The notes: generated by a model from the letters alone, not told the origin. DNA of 64,000 nucleotides from JAKZVK01 sp965237575 (GCA_965237575.1 CBDEGI010000004.1:558001-622000), one strand, 5' to 3'; numbered from the stretch's first letter, positions 36,767-45,295 are shown. Made by a program: numbers and translations.

Positions 36767-37963
36767 ATGACCCGACGAACCCTACTCTGCACGCTCGCCG
36801 CCGCCGGCCTGACCGCCTCTGCCGCCAGCCCGCAAACCCGTCGCTACGACATTCTCATCAAGAACGGCGAAGTCCGAGATCCCAGCCGCGGCTTTCGCCA
36901 AAAGTCCGACGTTGCAATCCTCGACGGCAAGATCGCAGCCATCGAGCCGAACATCGCCGCCGACAAAGCCATCGATGTCGTCGACGCGAAGGGCCTATAC
37001 GTGACACCCGGTCTCGTCGATCTCCACACTCACATCCACACGGGGTTGGGCATCGGCATCGACGCCGACACCGTCGCCGCACGGTCGGGCACTACAACCT
37101 GGATCGATGCCGGCACGTTCGCTTACAACCAGATCAATGGCTTCCGGCGTTTCATCGTCAATCCCGCTCAGAGCCGCATCTACGGATACGTCTACCTCTA
37201 CCCGAACAACCGCAATCCCGACGAGGACCCGGTGAAGCACGTCCAGGGCGTGATGGACCGCACCGGGAAAGCCGCCGTCGCGAACCGCGACATCATCCTC
37301 GGTGTAAAGTTCCAGGTCGGTTCGAACATGAACGGACGCTACAGCCCGCCGTTCCTCAAGATCGCCCGCCGGCTATGCGACCGCTACAAGCTTCCCCTCA
37401 TGGCGCACATCAGCTTCGCACCGCCTTCCACCGATGACGTGATGCCGCTGATGCATCCAGGCGACGTCGTCACCCATTGCTTCAACACCCACACCCTGGG
37501 CATTCTCGACGCAAACGGAAAGATCAAAGACAGCGTCAAAGACGCTCGCGCTCGGGGCGTCCACTTCGACGTGGGTCACGGCGCCGGCAGCTTCAACTTC
37601 GAGATCGCGCGCAAGGCGCTCGATCAGGGCTTTCTACCCAACTCCATCTCGACGGACATCTACACCCTCAACATCAACGGCCCGGTTTACGATATGCCAA
37701 CGACGATGTCGAAGTTTCTGCACCTGGGGATGAGCTTCGACGACATCCTGTTGCGCTCGACGGCCAACCCTGCCAAGGCCGTCAAACGGTTGCCGGGCAT
37801 GGGGGTGCTCGCGGTCGGCGGCCCGGCTGACCTTGCGCTACTCGAAATCGTGGATGGCCGGTTTCAGTTGGTCGACTCGCAGAAGAAGACCGTCACCACC
37901 GAGAAGAAGATCGTCAGCCGCCTGGCCATCTGTCGCGGCAAACGTCTGCTCGCCCCCGTGTAA
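36767..37963 (+). CDS. Amidohydrolase/deacetylase (dihydroorotase-like) metallohydrolase, exported
   Basis: 398 residues from ATG 36767 with a signal peptide (RRTLLCTLAAAGLTASAAS). The composite beta-sandwich/TIM-barrel amidohydrolase fold is recognisable: YDILIKNGEVRDPSRGF, GLYVTPGLVDLHTHIHTG (His-x-His), VKFQVGSN where a lysine may bridge metals, LMAHISFAPP, VVTHCFNTH and ISTDIYTLNINGP with the final aspartate. Probably hydrolyses a cyclic amide or N-acyl group; substrate unknown. The longer frame from 36662 is rejected because its start lies inside a dispersed repeat. Confidence 0.85.
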   Translation: MTRRTLLCTLAAAGLTASAASPQTRRYDILIKNGEVRDPSRGFRQKSDVAILDGKIAAIEPNIAADKAIDVVDAKGLYVTPGLVDLHTHIHTGLGIGIDADTVAARSGTTTWIDAGTFAYNQINGFRRFIVNPAQSRIYGYVYLYPNNRNPDEDPVKHVQGVMDRTGKAAVANRDIILGVKFQVGSNMNGRYSPPFLKIARRLCDRYKLPLMAHISFAPPSTDDVMPLMHPGDVVTHCFNTHTLGILDANGKIKDSVKDARARGVHFDVGHGAGSFNFEIARKALDQGFLPNSISTDIYTLNINGPVYDMPTTMSKFLHLGMSFDDILLRSTANPAKAVKRLPGMGVLAVGGPADLALLEIVDGRFQLVDSQKKTVTTEKKIVSRLAICRGKRLLAPV

Positions 37964-38029
37964 CCGTCTGATCTACGAGTCACACGAACAAGAGCATCAA
38001 GCCTTGGAACAGATATCCGGGCCTGCCGT

Positions 38030-38341
38030 GGCGTAAGCCTCCCGGTGTACAGTCTCATGACATCGTAGACACTTTCGGAACGTCCAGCCCTCACTATGTT
38101 TGCGCTGTCGATGCCACGGCATCAAGACCTTCCAGCGAGTTGGCTGCGCCAAGTCTTGACTCCGCGACATCGACAGCGTTTGCAATGCGTTCCACTAGGC
38201 TGGACATTGCCTAGCGTCCTTCCCGTCCTGTTCCTAGATCGTATCTCCTTTGTTTGCCATCTCTTTGCTTTCTGTCGGCGAATAGGTGGCGAAGGGAAGT
38301 GTCTACCATGTCATGAAACTCGACACCTCCAGGCTTACGCC
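38030..38341. repeat. Imperfect inverted duplication, MITE-like
   Basis: The left half (38030 to about 38130) and the right half (38151-38205 plus 38296-38341) are imperfect reverse complements. Outer arms start GGCGTAAGCCT and share TCATGACAT and GTAGACACTT; inner arms share GTCCAGCC, CGCTGTCGATG and TCAAGAC. The right arm carries an extra ~90 bases (38206-38295). Both strands can encode a related peptide ending CHET-x-H-xx-AYAT, which simply reflects the duplication. Confidence 0.65.
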
Positions 38342-38558
38342 ACATGAGCTGCGACTTGCTGGTCTCGGGTCGCCTCACCTCGTTCCGATCTCAGCGTGGT
38401 CCCAAGTCCGTACGTAAGGATTCTAACGATCGCTTGAAGCTCCGGTCCGCCGCAACTGCACGCCGCGGCACAACTGAGCCGCGGATGGGAATCCGCGGTT
38501 GCGTCTTGGCGCAAACGGACGCGCGTCCAACCACAGGCCCGAGCCCGGAAGGGCGTCA

Positions 38559-38732
38559 CAATCCTAGCCCATGGATTCATCCATGAGTGTCGGTCCACAG
38601 CGCCCTCCGCCCGCCCCGAGGCTGTTTCTTATTGCGCGCGGTCAACGACCCCGCGCAATAAGAAACAGCCTCGGGCGAAAGAAGCTGATGCAGGCGTTCG
38701 GAACCCATGGATGAATCCATGGGCTAGGATTG
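38559..38732. repeat. Compound palindromic element with 27-bp outer and 24-bp inner inverted repeats
   Basis: Outer arms 38559-38585 and 38706-38732 are perfect 27-bp reverse complements (beginning CAATCCTAGCCCATGG). Inside, 38615-38638 and 38652-38675 form a perfect 24-bp stem (CCCGAGGCTGTTTCTTATTG at its outer end) with a 13-base loop. The spacers between outer and inner arms are not complementary. Confidence 0.85.
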
Positions 38733-38928
38733 TTCGACCCTCGCAGGGTCGGCGGATCGACACGCATCACCAACGAGTCCGCACACCCTCAACACCCGGC
38801 GGGTGAGCCAAGCGCAAACACATCCGCTCTCTTCCAGTTCCACTCGCCGAGTCATCAGGGCGTGACGACACACAGTCCCACTGCCTTACGGACGGATCTC
38901 AGCGTGGTCTCTCCCCCCGAAACTGGTC

Positions 38929-38934
38929 TACAAT
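38929..38934 (+). promoter_or_regulatory. Possible -10 of the Gfo/Idh/MocA gene at 39010
   Basis: TACAAT, about 75 bases before the ATG, in the only AT-richer part of the end of the intergenic region. No firm -35. Confidence 0.3.
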
Positions 38935-39009
38935 AACCACAGACTCGGCCGCTGCGCCACGCGGCAACACCGTGGGCAACGGCCCCATACCTTCCACGAG
39001 GTGAAACCG

Positions 39010-40296
39010 ATGCAGAGACGGACCTTCTTCAAGAGCGCCGCGGGCGCTGCTGCAGCAAAAGGAATGGCGTTCGCCGCCGGTGGACGCGTGCTAGGCGCGA
39101 ACGACCGCGTTCGGGTCGCCGTTCTGGGCGTCAACGGACGCGGCCAGAGCCACATCAAAGGCTTCGAGCCGCTCGACAACGTCGAGGTCGCCACGCTCGT
39201 CGATCCCGACCGTGACATCGCTGCGAAACGCGCCGGCGAGTTCGAAGCGAAGTACGGCCGCCGTGTCCCCATCGAGCAAGACCTGCGCAAGGTCCTCGAC
39301 GACAAGGATATCGACTGCATCAGCGTCGCCACCCCCAACCACTGGCACGCGTTAGCTGCCATTTGGGGATGTCAAGCCGGCAAAGACGTCTATGTCGAAA
39401 AGCCCGGCGCCCACAACATCTTCGAGGGACAGCAGCTCGTCGCCGCCGCCAAGAAGTACAACCGCATCGTGCAGCACGGCGTGCAGCTTCGTAGCTCCGA
39501 AGCGATGCAGGAAGGCATTCAGCTCCTTCGCGACGGCATCATCGGCGACATCTACCTGGCGCGGACGTGCATCTACAAGTGGCGGCCGAGCGTCGGCAAG
39601 AAACCGTCCGAGGCACCGCCCGCCCACGTCGACTGGAACCTCTGGCAGGGACCCGCGTCCGAGCGGCAGTACTCGAGCCGCTACGTCCACTACAACTGGC
39701 ACTGGCACTGGGAATACGGCAATGGCGACATCGGCAACCAAGGCATTCACGAAACCGACCTGATGCTGTGGGGACTCGGCACCGGCCTACCGAGCGAGAT
39801 CACCGCCATGGGCGGCAAGTTCCTCTGGGACGACGACAAGGAAACGCCCGAGGTTCTCACGGCGCTCGTCAAGTGGCCCAAGGAGAACATCATGGGCGAG
39901 ATCGCCGTCCGTCCGTGGAGCAGCAACTACGAAGACGGCGTGCGCGTCGGCAATCTCTTCTACGGCTCGAAGGGCTTCATGCTGATGAAGGACTATCACA
40001 GCTACGAGGTCTACTTCGGGCAGAAGCGCGAGCCCGGCCCGAAGGGCGACGTCGGCGGCGACCACTACGCCAACTTCATCAAGGCCGTGCGCAGCCGCAA
40101 GACGTCCGACCAGAACGGACCGGTCGAGACTGCGCATTCCGCCTCATCGCTGGCGCACATGGCCAACATCGCGTTCCGCCTCGATCGCCGGCTTGATTTC
40201 GATCCCGCGACCGAGCGTTTCGTCGGCGACGACGAGGCTAACTCGTTCATCAAGCGCACCTACCGCGCACCCTTCGCCGTACCGGATAAGGTCTGA
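39010..40296 (+). CDS. Gfo/Idh/MocA-family oxidoreductase, Tat-exported
   Basis: 428 residues. ATG 39010 is chosen because GAGG ends 10 bases upstream; a GTG at 39001 in frame is closer to it. Tat signal QRRTFFKSAAGAAAAKG. Rossmann domain VRVAVLGVNGRGQSHIKGF, then NHWHALAAIWGCQAGKDVYVEKPGA with the family EKP motif, and a C-terminal alpha/beta domain (YGNGDIGNQGIHETDLMLWGLG). NAD(P)-dependent oxidation/reduction of a sugar-like substrate, or glycosidase-type redox catalysis, with cofactor bound before export. Part of a local set of exported sugar-related proteins. Confidence 0.9.
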   Translation: MQRRTFFKSAAGAAAAKGMAFAAGGRVLGANDRVRVAVLGVNGRGQSHIKGFEPLDNVEVATLVDPDRDIAAKRAGEFEAKYGRRVPIEQDLRKVLDDKDIDCISVATPNHWHALAAIWGCQAGKDVYVEKPGAHNIFEGQQLVAAAKKYNRIVQHGVQLRSSEAMQEGIQLLRDGIIGDIYLARTCIYKWRPSVGKKPSEAPPAHVDWNLWQGPASERQYSSRYVHYNWHWHWEYGNGDIGNQGIHETDLMLWGLGTGLPSEITAMGGKFLWDDDKETPEVLTALVKWPKENIMGEIAVRPWSSNYEDGVRVGNLFYGSKGFMLMKDYHSYEVYFGQKREPGPKGDVGGDHYANFIKAVRSRKTSDQNGPVETAHSASSLAHMANIAFRLDRRLDFDPATERFVGDDEANSFIKRTYRAPFAVPDKV

Positions 40297-40372
40297 TCGC
40301 CGGCTTCTGTGCACCGGCAGCTTGGGATATCGTAGCCTGGCTCCGCACCCCCAAGGCCGAACCTGACGGACG

Positions 40373-41032
40373 CTACAGCTCTTTGATCTGGATGTGGCGG
40401 AACTCGATCGGCTCGTTGTGTCCCAAGAACCCTATGTGGCCGGACTTGCGTTGCAAGCCGGGGTGCTTCTCGATGATCTCTGGATCCTTGACCGCATCGA
40501 GATTCGCATCGAGGACGGTGTGGCCGTTCAGGATCACCTTGACCTGGCGTCCTTGCACGATGACCTCCTGCTGGTTCCACTCGCCCGATTTCTTGAGGTA
40601 ACCCGTCTTGGCCGGGAACACGTGATATAACGAGCCGTGCTTCTGCCAGGGTTCGATGTTCTTGTAGCGCTCGCCGTTGTTGTTGATGATTTGCAACTCC
40701 ATGCCCTCGTAGGCAATGCCGCCCGCCTGTAGGGGCGCCCGGATGGCCAGCCCATTGTTCGAATCGTCTTCCAGCTTGAACTCAAAGCGAATGATGAAGT
40801 CGGCGTACTCCTTGTCGGTGAACAGATTCCCGCCCCCCTTGCGCGGGCAGACGATCTTGCCATCCCCGACCAGATAGCCTTCGCCGGTCTTGCCCAGCAG
40901 CGTCCAGCCGTTGAGGGTCTTGCCGTCGAACAGCGGCGTGAATCCCTCCTCGGCCGCGAGCGCGCTGCCGGCCATACCGAAGAGACAAACAAACAGATAA
41001 ACAAGCGTGGTGCGAACGGTACGAAGCATCAT
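40373..41032 (-). CDS. DUF1080 / 3-keto-disaccharide hydrolase-like secreted protein
   Basis: 219 residues from ATG 41032 (ATG 41029 equally possible) with a signal peptide (LVYLFVCLFGMAGSALA). Concanavalin-like DUF1080 fold: GFTPLFDGKTLNGWTLLG, ADFIIRFEFKLEDDSNNGLAIRAP, GMELQIINNNGERY and the C-terminal GHIGFLGHNEPIEFRHIQIKEL. These proteins bind or hydrolyse disaccharide-type substrates and often occur beside Gfo/Idh/MocA oxidoreductases, as here (the convergent neighbour ends 76 bases away). Confidence 0.85.
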   Translation of the reverse strand: MMLRTVRTTLVYLFVCLFGMAGSALAAEEGFTPLFDGKTLNGWTLLGKTGEGYLVGDGKIVCPRKGGGNLFTDKEYADFIIRFEFKLEDDSNNGLAIRAPLQAGGIAYEGMELQIINNNGERYKNIEPWQKHGSLYHVFPAKTGYLKKSGEWNQQEVIVQGRQVKVILNGHTVLDANLDAVKDPEIIEKHPGLQRKSGHIGFLGHNEPIEFRHIQIKEL

Positions 41033-41216
41033 CGGTTGACTCCCTACGTCCCGGACGCCATGTCCGGACGCATGCAGATTACCACTTCGGGCGATAGCGC
41101 TCAAGCGGGCGCACCTGGCAAGAGTACGTGGCCTAACCGTCTGAAGGGCCGTAATCCGGGGAGGCCCGGAGCGCCGGATCGTGCCCGCATGATCCTTCAC
41201 AACACTGCTCCAACAC

Positions 41217-41246
41217 TTGACAGTTCCATCCGGATGACGCTTAGAT
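41217..41246 (+). promoter_or_regulatory. Promoter of the metallo-beta-lactamase-fold gene
   Basis: TTGACA at 41217-41222 and TTAGAT at 41241-41246, an 18-base spacer, about 30 bases before the ATG at 41276. The best sigma-70-like pair seen in the window. Confidence 0.55.
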
Positions 41247-41275
41247 CAGACCACGAGGGCCTCGGAGGGTACTTC

Positions 41276-42253
41276 ATGCGTCATCGGCGGATCATCGTAG
41301 CGGCGGTTTTTCTCGGGCTCGTCTCGGCGGCTCTCTGGACCCCTCCCGGCGAAGCGCAGCCGGGCACAGTCAAAGAGATCGCGCCGGGTGTGTGGTTTCG
41401 CGAGGGCGAACAGCGCCATCAGGGTCACTGCAACAACGTCATCATCGAGATGAAGGATTACCTGATCGTCGTCGACGCCAACTTCCCCTCTGGCGCGCGG
41501 CTCGTGTTGCGCGATATCGAGAAGCTGTCCGCCAAGCGCGTGAAGTATGTCTTCGACACCCACCATCACGGCGACCACGCCTATGGCAACCCCATCTGGA
41601 CGCAGTACGGCGCCACGACCCTCGCCTACGCCGGCGTCGCCGAGGAGATCAAGCGCTACGAGCCTGCTCGCTGGCAGGCGGCCGCCAAACTGCGTGAAGG
41701 CATCGCGGCACTGAAGCTCGACGCGCCCGAGCCGCCGCAACAGACCTTCCGCGAGTCGCCGTTTGTGCTCGAGGACGACACCCGGCGGGTCGAGTTCCAT
41801 TTCTTCGGCTGGGCGCACACGCGCGGTGACGGCTTTGCTTATTTGCCGAAGGAGAAGATCCTCTGCACCGGCGACGCCATCACCAACGGGCCGTTCAACT
41901 ACACCGGTGACGGCTACATCGGAAACTGGCCGAATGTCGTCCGGCAAGCGAAGAAGCTCGACGTCGAGGTGGTGCTACCGGGACACGGCGGTCCCGGTGG
42001 GCGGGAGTTGCTCGACGGCGAAGAGCGCTTCATGACCGAACTGCACGCTGCGGTCAGCAAGGCCATCGAAGACAGGCGCAAGCTCGAAGACCTCGTCCGC
42101 ATGGGACGCGACGGCGTGCCGCAGTCAACCACGATCGAGTTGTCGGCGGCGGTGCGAAACTGGGTAGGTCCGAACCTGGCCATGCAGGTGCGCAGCGCCT
42201 ACGAAGAGATCAGCCAGGGCAAGCCGCATGGCGAGATACTGGGCGGCAAGTAA
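41276..42253 (+). CDS. Metallo-beta-lactamase-fold hydrolase, exported
   Basis: 325 residues from ATG 41276, with GGAGGG 6 bases upstream and a signal peptide (RIIVAAVFLGLVSAALWTPPGEAQ). HHHGDHAYGN is the zinc motif HxHxDH; further ligands are in FFGWAHTRGDGFAYLP (His), ILCTGDAI (Asp) and VVLPGHGGPGG (His). This is the periplasmic branch of MBL proteins related to quinoprotein relay/hydroxyacylglutathione-type enzymes; beta-lactamase activity is not implied. Divergent from the DUF1080 gene with 243 bases between. Confidence 0.87.
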   Translation: MRHRRIIVAAVFLGLVSAALWTPPGEAQPGTVKEIAPGVWFREGEQRHQGHCNNVIIEMKDYLIVVDANFPSGARLVLRDIEKLSAKRVKYVFDTHHHGDHAYGNPIWTQYGATTLAYAGVAEEIKRYEPARWQAAAKLREGIAALKLDAPEPPQQTFRESPFVLEDDTRRVEFHFFGWAHTRGDGFAYLPKEKILCTGDAITNGPFNYTGDGYIGNWPNVVRQAKKLDVEVVLPGHGGPGGRELLDGEERFMTELHAAVSKAIEDRRKLEDLVRMGRDGVPQSTTIELSAAVRNWVGPNLAMQVRSAYEEISQGKPHGEILGGK

Positions 42254-42300
42254 CGGAACGGGTGCGCCCGCAACAAATCGGGTGCAGCTGATCGCGCGGA

Positions 42301-42428
42301 TGTGGCGCGGACGCCTACGTCTGCCGCGACACTCGTGTCGATCCTTGGTGTTGCCTGCCATACGGTGCTGAAGCCCAGTGTGGGTAAGAGTACCGACACG
42401 GCAGGTCTGGGAACCTGAGCTACGCCGC
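42301..42428 (+). repeat. Dispersed intergenic repeat family R3, copy A
   Basis: About 128 bp, starting TGTGGCGCGGACGCCTACGT and containing TAAGAGTACCGACACGGCAG near the end. Highly similar to 45137-45268 and partly to 43651-43716 (opposite strand). Confidence 0.75.
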
Positions 42429-42450
42429 TGGGTGCTCTTAATCGCTCTGT

Positions 42451-42456
42451 TAGAAT
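42451..42456 (+). promoter_or_regulatory. Putative -10 of the Gfo/Idh/MocA gene at 42487
   Basis: TAGAAT, 30 bases before the ATG, followed by a GAGGT ribosome site at 42476-42480. No clear -35. Confidence 0.35.
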
Positions 42457-42486
42457 TGCGAATCAGCCACCAACCGAGGTTCCCCG

Positions 42487-43650
42487 ATGTCTGAGACCAC
42501 AACCAAATCGAGTAAAAACAGGACCGATCGCCGCCACTTCGTCAAAGGAGCCGGCCTGACCGCCGCCGGCTGGACCATTGTACGGCCCGAGTCGGTTTAC
42601 GGCACGCCGGCTAACTCGAAGCTCAAGGTAGGCTTGCTCGGCTGCGGCCGCCGCGGCTCCCGGGTGAGCCAGCTTTTCGTCAAGCATGATCAAACCCAGG
42701 TGTCCGCGCTGGCGGACATTTACGACGATCGCATCAAGGCGGCGCGCGGCATTGTCCCCGCCAAGGAGGCGCAGGCTTACAAGAGCGCCCAAGCGATTCT
42801 CGACGCCGACATCGACGCCATCTACATCGCGACGCCGCCCTACCTGCATCCCGAGCACTTCGAGTTGGCGGTGGCCTCCGGCAAACACATCCTCATGGAG
42901 AAGCCCGCCGCTGTCGACCCGGCCGGTGTTCGGCGCATCATCGCCGCCGCCAAGAACGTGAAGCCCGGGCAGATGGTGATGGTCGACTTCCAACAACGCT
43001 GGGGCGTCGATTACCGCCGCGCCTACGACATGATCGTCGCCGGCGAGATCGGCGAGATCCGCATGATCCGCTCGGCCTGGCTGGGCGGCGCGCTGCCGAT
43101 CCGCTCCGGGCACGCGGACTCCGAAGAGAAGGTGCGCAACTGGCTGTTTTACAAGGAGCACTCCGGCGATATCATCGTCGAGCAGAATTGCCACAACATC
43201 GATGTCGTCAACTGGTTTACCGGCACTCATCCGGTGACGGCGACCGGCTACGGGGCTCGCGTTGTGCGCGACGACATCGGCGATATCATGGACAGCCTCG
43301 CCGTTAGTTACAAGCTACCCGACGGACGCGTCTACACCCACTCGGCGAACCAAATCTCCCAGGGCCGCTACCGCGACGTGGGCGAGTACTTCTTCGGAAC
43401 CAAGGGCGTGATCACGACCTCGCGCCAGGGCTACACGGTCCACATCGAGGGTAGAACGCCATCGCGCCAGGACACCAAGTACAACATCACCGAAGACGTC
43501 ATCAAGCACTTCATCCGCGGAGCGCGCGGGGAGATCGCCCCCGAGAACGCCGCGCTGTTCGCCGCTGAAAGCACTCTCACCGCGATCATGGGCCGCATCG
43601 CGATCGAACTGGGCCGCGAAGTGACCTGGGACGAGGTCTACAACATGTAG
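42487..43650 (+). CDS. Gfo/Idh/MocA-family oxidoreductase, Tat-exported
   Basis: 387 residues. Twin-arginine signal DRRHFVKGAGLTAAGW, Rossmann start LKVGLLGCGRRGSRVSQLF, IYIATPPYLHPEHFELAVASGKHILMEKPAA in sections with the EKP motif, and a C-terminal substrate domain (HSGDIIVEQNCHNIDVVNWF, where His may act in catalysis). A second exported member of the family in 4 kb, not closely alike to the one at 39010, so not a recent duplication. Flanked on both sides by copies of repeat family R3. Confidence 0.9.
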   Translation: MSETTTKSSKNRTDRRHFVKGAGLTAAGWTIVRPESVYGTPANSKLKVGLLGCGRRGSRVSQLFVKHDQTQVSALADIYDDRIKAARGIVPAKEAQAYKSAQAILDADIDAIYIATPPYLHPEHFELAVASGKHILMEKPAAVDPAGVRRIIAAAKNVKPGQMVMVDFQQRWGVDYRRAYDMIVAGEIGEIRMIRSAWLGGALPIRSGHADSEEKVRNWLFYKEHSGDIIVEQNCHNIDVVNWFTGTHPVTATGYGARVVRDDIGDIMDSLAVSYKLPDGRVYTHSANQISQGRYRDVGEYFFGTKGVITTSRQGYTVHIEGRTPSRQDTKYNITEDVIKHFIRGARGEIAPENAALFAAESTLTAIMGRIAIELGREVTWDEVYNM

Positions 43651-43716
43651 CGTGGTGTGGCGCGGGTCCCCAGACCTGCCGTGTCGGTACTCTTACCGAC
43701 ACGTGGGTTTCGCCGC
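43651..43716 (-). repeat. Dispersed intergenic repeat family R3, partial copy C
   Basis: Minus-strand copy of the 3' half of the R3 repeat; includes the palindromic core GTCGGTAAGAGTACCGAC. Begins directly after the stop codon of the oxidoreductase. Confidence 0.65.
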
Positions 43717-43734
43717 GGCCGGCCTCTTTTTGTA

Positions 43735-43841
43735 GGGCGGACCTGCGTCCGCCCGGCAGCCTCCACCGGAACCGCTGCCCTGTTGTCGAAAGGCTGGGGA
43801 TTCCTTTCGACGTTGGAAGGACCGCGGACTTCCGTCCGCGG
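43735..43841. terminator. Three consecutive hairpins between convergent genes
   Basis: GGGCGGAC/GTCCGCCC (43735-43754, 4-base loop), GTCGAAAGG/CCTTTCGAC (43785-43811, 9-base loop) and CCGCGGAC/GTCCGCGG (43822-43841, 4-base loop). Placed between converging genes, they could terminate both transcripts. They may equally be REP-like repeats. No strong U-run. Confidence 0.4.
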
Positions 43842-43866
43842 CTCTGAACGGCGGGTCGAGGTGCAA

Positions 43867-45099
43867 CTACGACAACGCGTTCAGGAGTTGGTCGAGGTCG
43901 TCGTCGGTGGTGAATACCGACATCGATACGCGCAGCAACTTGTATGGCGCAATCATCGTTGCGACAACGTTGGCACCCTCCAGCTTCTTCGTTACCGCCT
44001 CAGGGTCCTTCACACGGAACGAAATGATCGAACTGCCGTTGCCCTCGGGCGTCACCGTCGGATACCCGATGGCCGCCATGTCTTTCCGCAGCCGCGCGAT
44101 GCGCTTCATCGCGTGCGCTTGGATGGTCTCGACACCGAGCCGCTCGATCAGCTTCAGCGACGCCTCCGCCGCCGCGTAACTCACAAACGGCGGCGCGCCC
44201 ACCTCGAACCGCGCCGCGCCCTTTCCCTCGCCGACGATCACCTCGTCCTTCGATGGATCGGGATTGTCGACCCACGGCCGGTAGTTGAGGCTCACGCCGC
44301 CGTGCATCTCGGTGGATTTGATGACGCTACCCTGCAAGTCCTCGCGGATATAAAGAAACCCGAAGCCGTGGATTCCCATCAGGAACTTGTACATCGAGCA
44401 GGCCGCGAAGTCGATGCCCATCGCGCGAACATCGATCGGCACGGCGCCGACGCACTGGATGACGTCGGCATAGAGATAGCCGCCGTGCGCGTGGGCCAGG
44501 TCGCTAAGGGCCTTGGCGTCCTCGAGATAGCCGTTCATGTTCGAGACGAGGGCGACGGAGATGAGCCGCGTCTTGTTGTCGACGACGTCCTCGACGGCCT
44601 TCATATTCGTCCGCCAGTCCTTGTGTCTGGCGATGCGCAGATCGAGGCCGTGTTTCTTGCGCTGCGAGTAGTTGTAGAGCGAGGCCGAGTAGGGGAGGTC
44701 GTTGGTGACGATGTTGTAGCCGGTGTTTTCGAGGCGCAGGCCGTCCATCATGATCATCTCGCCGGCCATCGTGCCGGGTGTGAAGCAAATCTCCGACGGC
44801 TTGGCATTGATCAAACGGGCGAAGCGCGCCTTGATGTCGTGCAGCCGCCGCCGTTCGGTCTCGTCGGCGGGGTCGGCGATCATGTGGTCGAGGTAGCCGC
44901 GGGCGGCGCGGGCGGCATACACGTTGAGAGGATAGTGCCGCGCCGAGTTGAGATAGGTCTGGCCTTCGCGCAGGTAAAAGTGTCCGCGCAACTTGGAGAA
45001 ATCAGCCGGGGCGGCCTCGACGTTGTCGGCCGCCGCCAAAGCTGCGGCCGAGGCCAAGCCCGTCGCCTCCCGTAGAAACCCGCGCCGATCGATGCTCAT
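43867..45099 (-). CDS. Class V aminotransferase-fold PLP enzyme, Tat-exported
   Basis: 410 residues with a Tat signal (DRRGFLREATGLASAAALAAA). PLP-dependent fold type I: EICFTPGTMAGEMIMMDGL, GGYLYADVIQCVGAVP (Asp212 for the pyridine nitrogen) and FAACSMYKFLMG with Lys238 as the Schiff-base lysine. Similar to cysteine desulfurase/isopenicillin-N-epimerase-like proteins; desulfurase activity is doubtful because no conserved active-site cysteine loop is obvious. Reaction unknown. Confidence 0.85.
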   Translation of the reverse strand: MSIDRRGFLREATGLASAAALAAADNVEAAPADFSKLRGHFYLREGQTYLNSARHYPLNVYAARAARGYLDHMIADPADETERRRLHDIKARFARLINAKPSEICFTPGTMAGEMIMMDGLRLENTGYNIVTNDLPYSASLYNYSQRKKHGLDLRIARHKDWRTNMKAVEDVVDNKTRLISVALVSNMNGYLEDAKALSDLAHAHGGYLYADVIQCVGAVPIDVRAMGIDFAACSMYKFLMGIHGFGFLYIREDLQGSVIKSTEMHGGVSLNYRPWVDNPDPSKDEVIVGEGKGAARFEVGAPPFVSYAAAEASLKLIERLGVETIQAHAMKRIARLRKDMAAIGYPTVTPEGNGSSIISFRVKDPEAVTKKLEGANVVATMIAPYKLLRVSMSVFTTDDDLDQLLNALS

Positions 45100-45136
45100 G
45101 GGGCGCCTCCTCGGGTGAAGGGTATCAGATCCAGCG

Positions 45137-45268
45137 TGTGGCGCGGACGCCTACGTCTGCCGCATCGACACCCTCGTCGATGCTTGGGTTGGCTTGCGGG
45201 CCAGCGCGGAAACCCGTGCGTCGGTAAGAGTACCGACACAGCAGGTCTACGGGCCTGCGCCACGCCGC
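45137..45268 (+). repeat. Dispersed intergenic repeat family R3, copy B
   Basis: About 132 bp, same start and core as copy A (TGTGGCGCGGACGCCTACGT; TAAGAGTACCGACACAGCAG). Lies just before the thiI promoter. Confidence 0.75.
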
Positions 45269-45289
45269 GGCCGACCAGTAGCCCGCCGC

Positions 45290-45295
45290 TATAAT
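45290..45295 (+). promoter_or_regulatory. Putative -10 of thiI
   Basis: Consensus TATAAT, 17 bases before the ATG at 45313. A good -35 is not visible; the repeat copy B ends 21 bases upstream. Confidence 0.45.

Larger units (their letters stand above)
37964..39009. other. 1046-bp gene-free region packed with inverted repeats
   Basis: No gene could be supported. It contains an inverted duplication (38030-38341), a short hairpin (38479-38498), a compound palindromic element (38559-38732) and a 15-bp direct repeat GATCTCAGCGTGGTC at 38387-38401 and 38895-38909. The last 80 bases hold the probable promoter and ribosome site of the gene at 39010. Confidence 0.6.

Noticed and set aside
37997..38347. 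Two short frames (62 and 83 residues, opposite strands) ending in similar CHET-x-H peptides
   Set aside because: The similarity is explained by the inverted DNA duplication; no ribosome site and no plausible protein fold.
41276..42253. Beta-lactam resistance gene
   Set aside because: The fold and zinc motif are shared by many hydrolases; length and flanking motifs do not match class B beta-lactamases specifically.
43657..45075. 472-residue plus-strand open frame opposite the aminotransferase gene
   Set aside because: The minus strand has a Tat signal and PLP motifs; the plus frame is His/Arg/Val-rich without recognisable structure and begins in repeat DNA.
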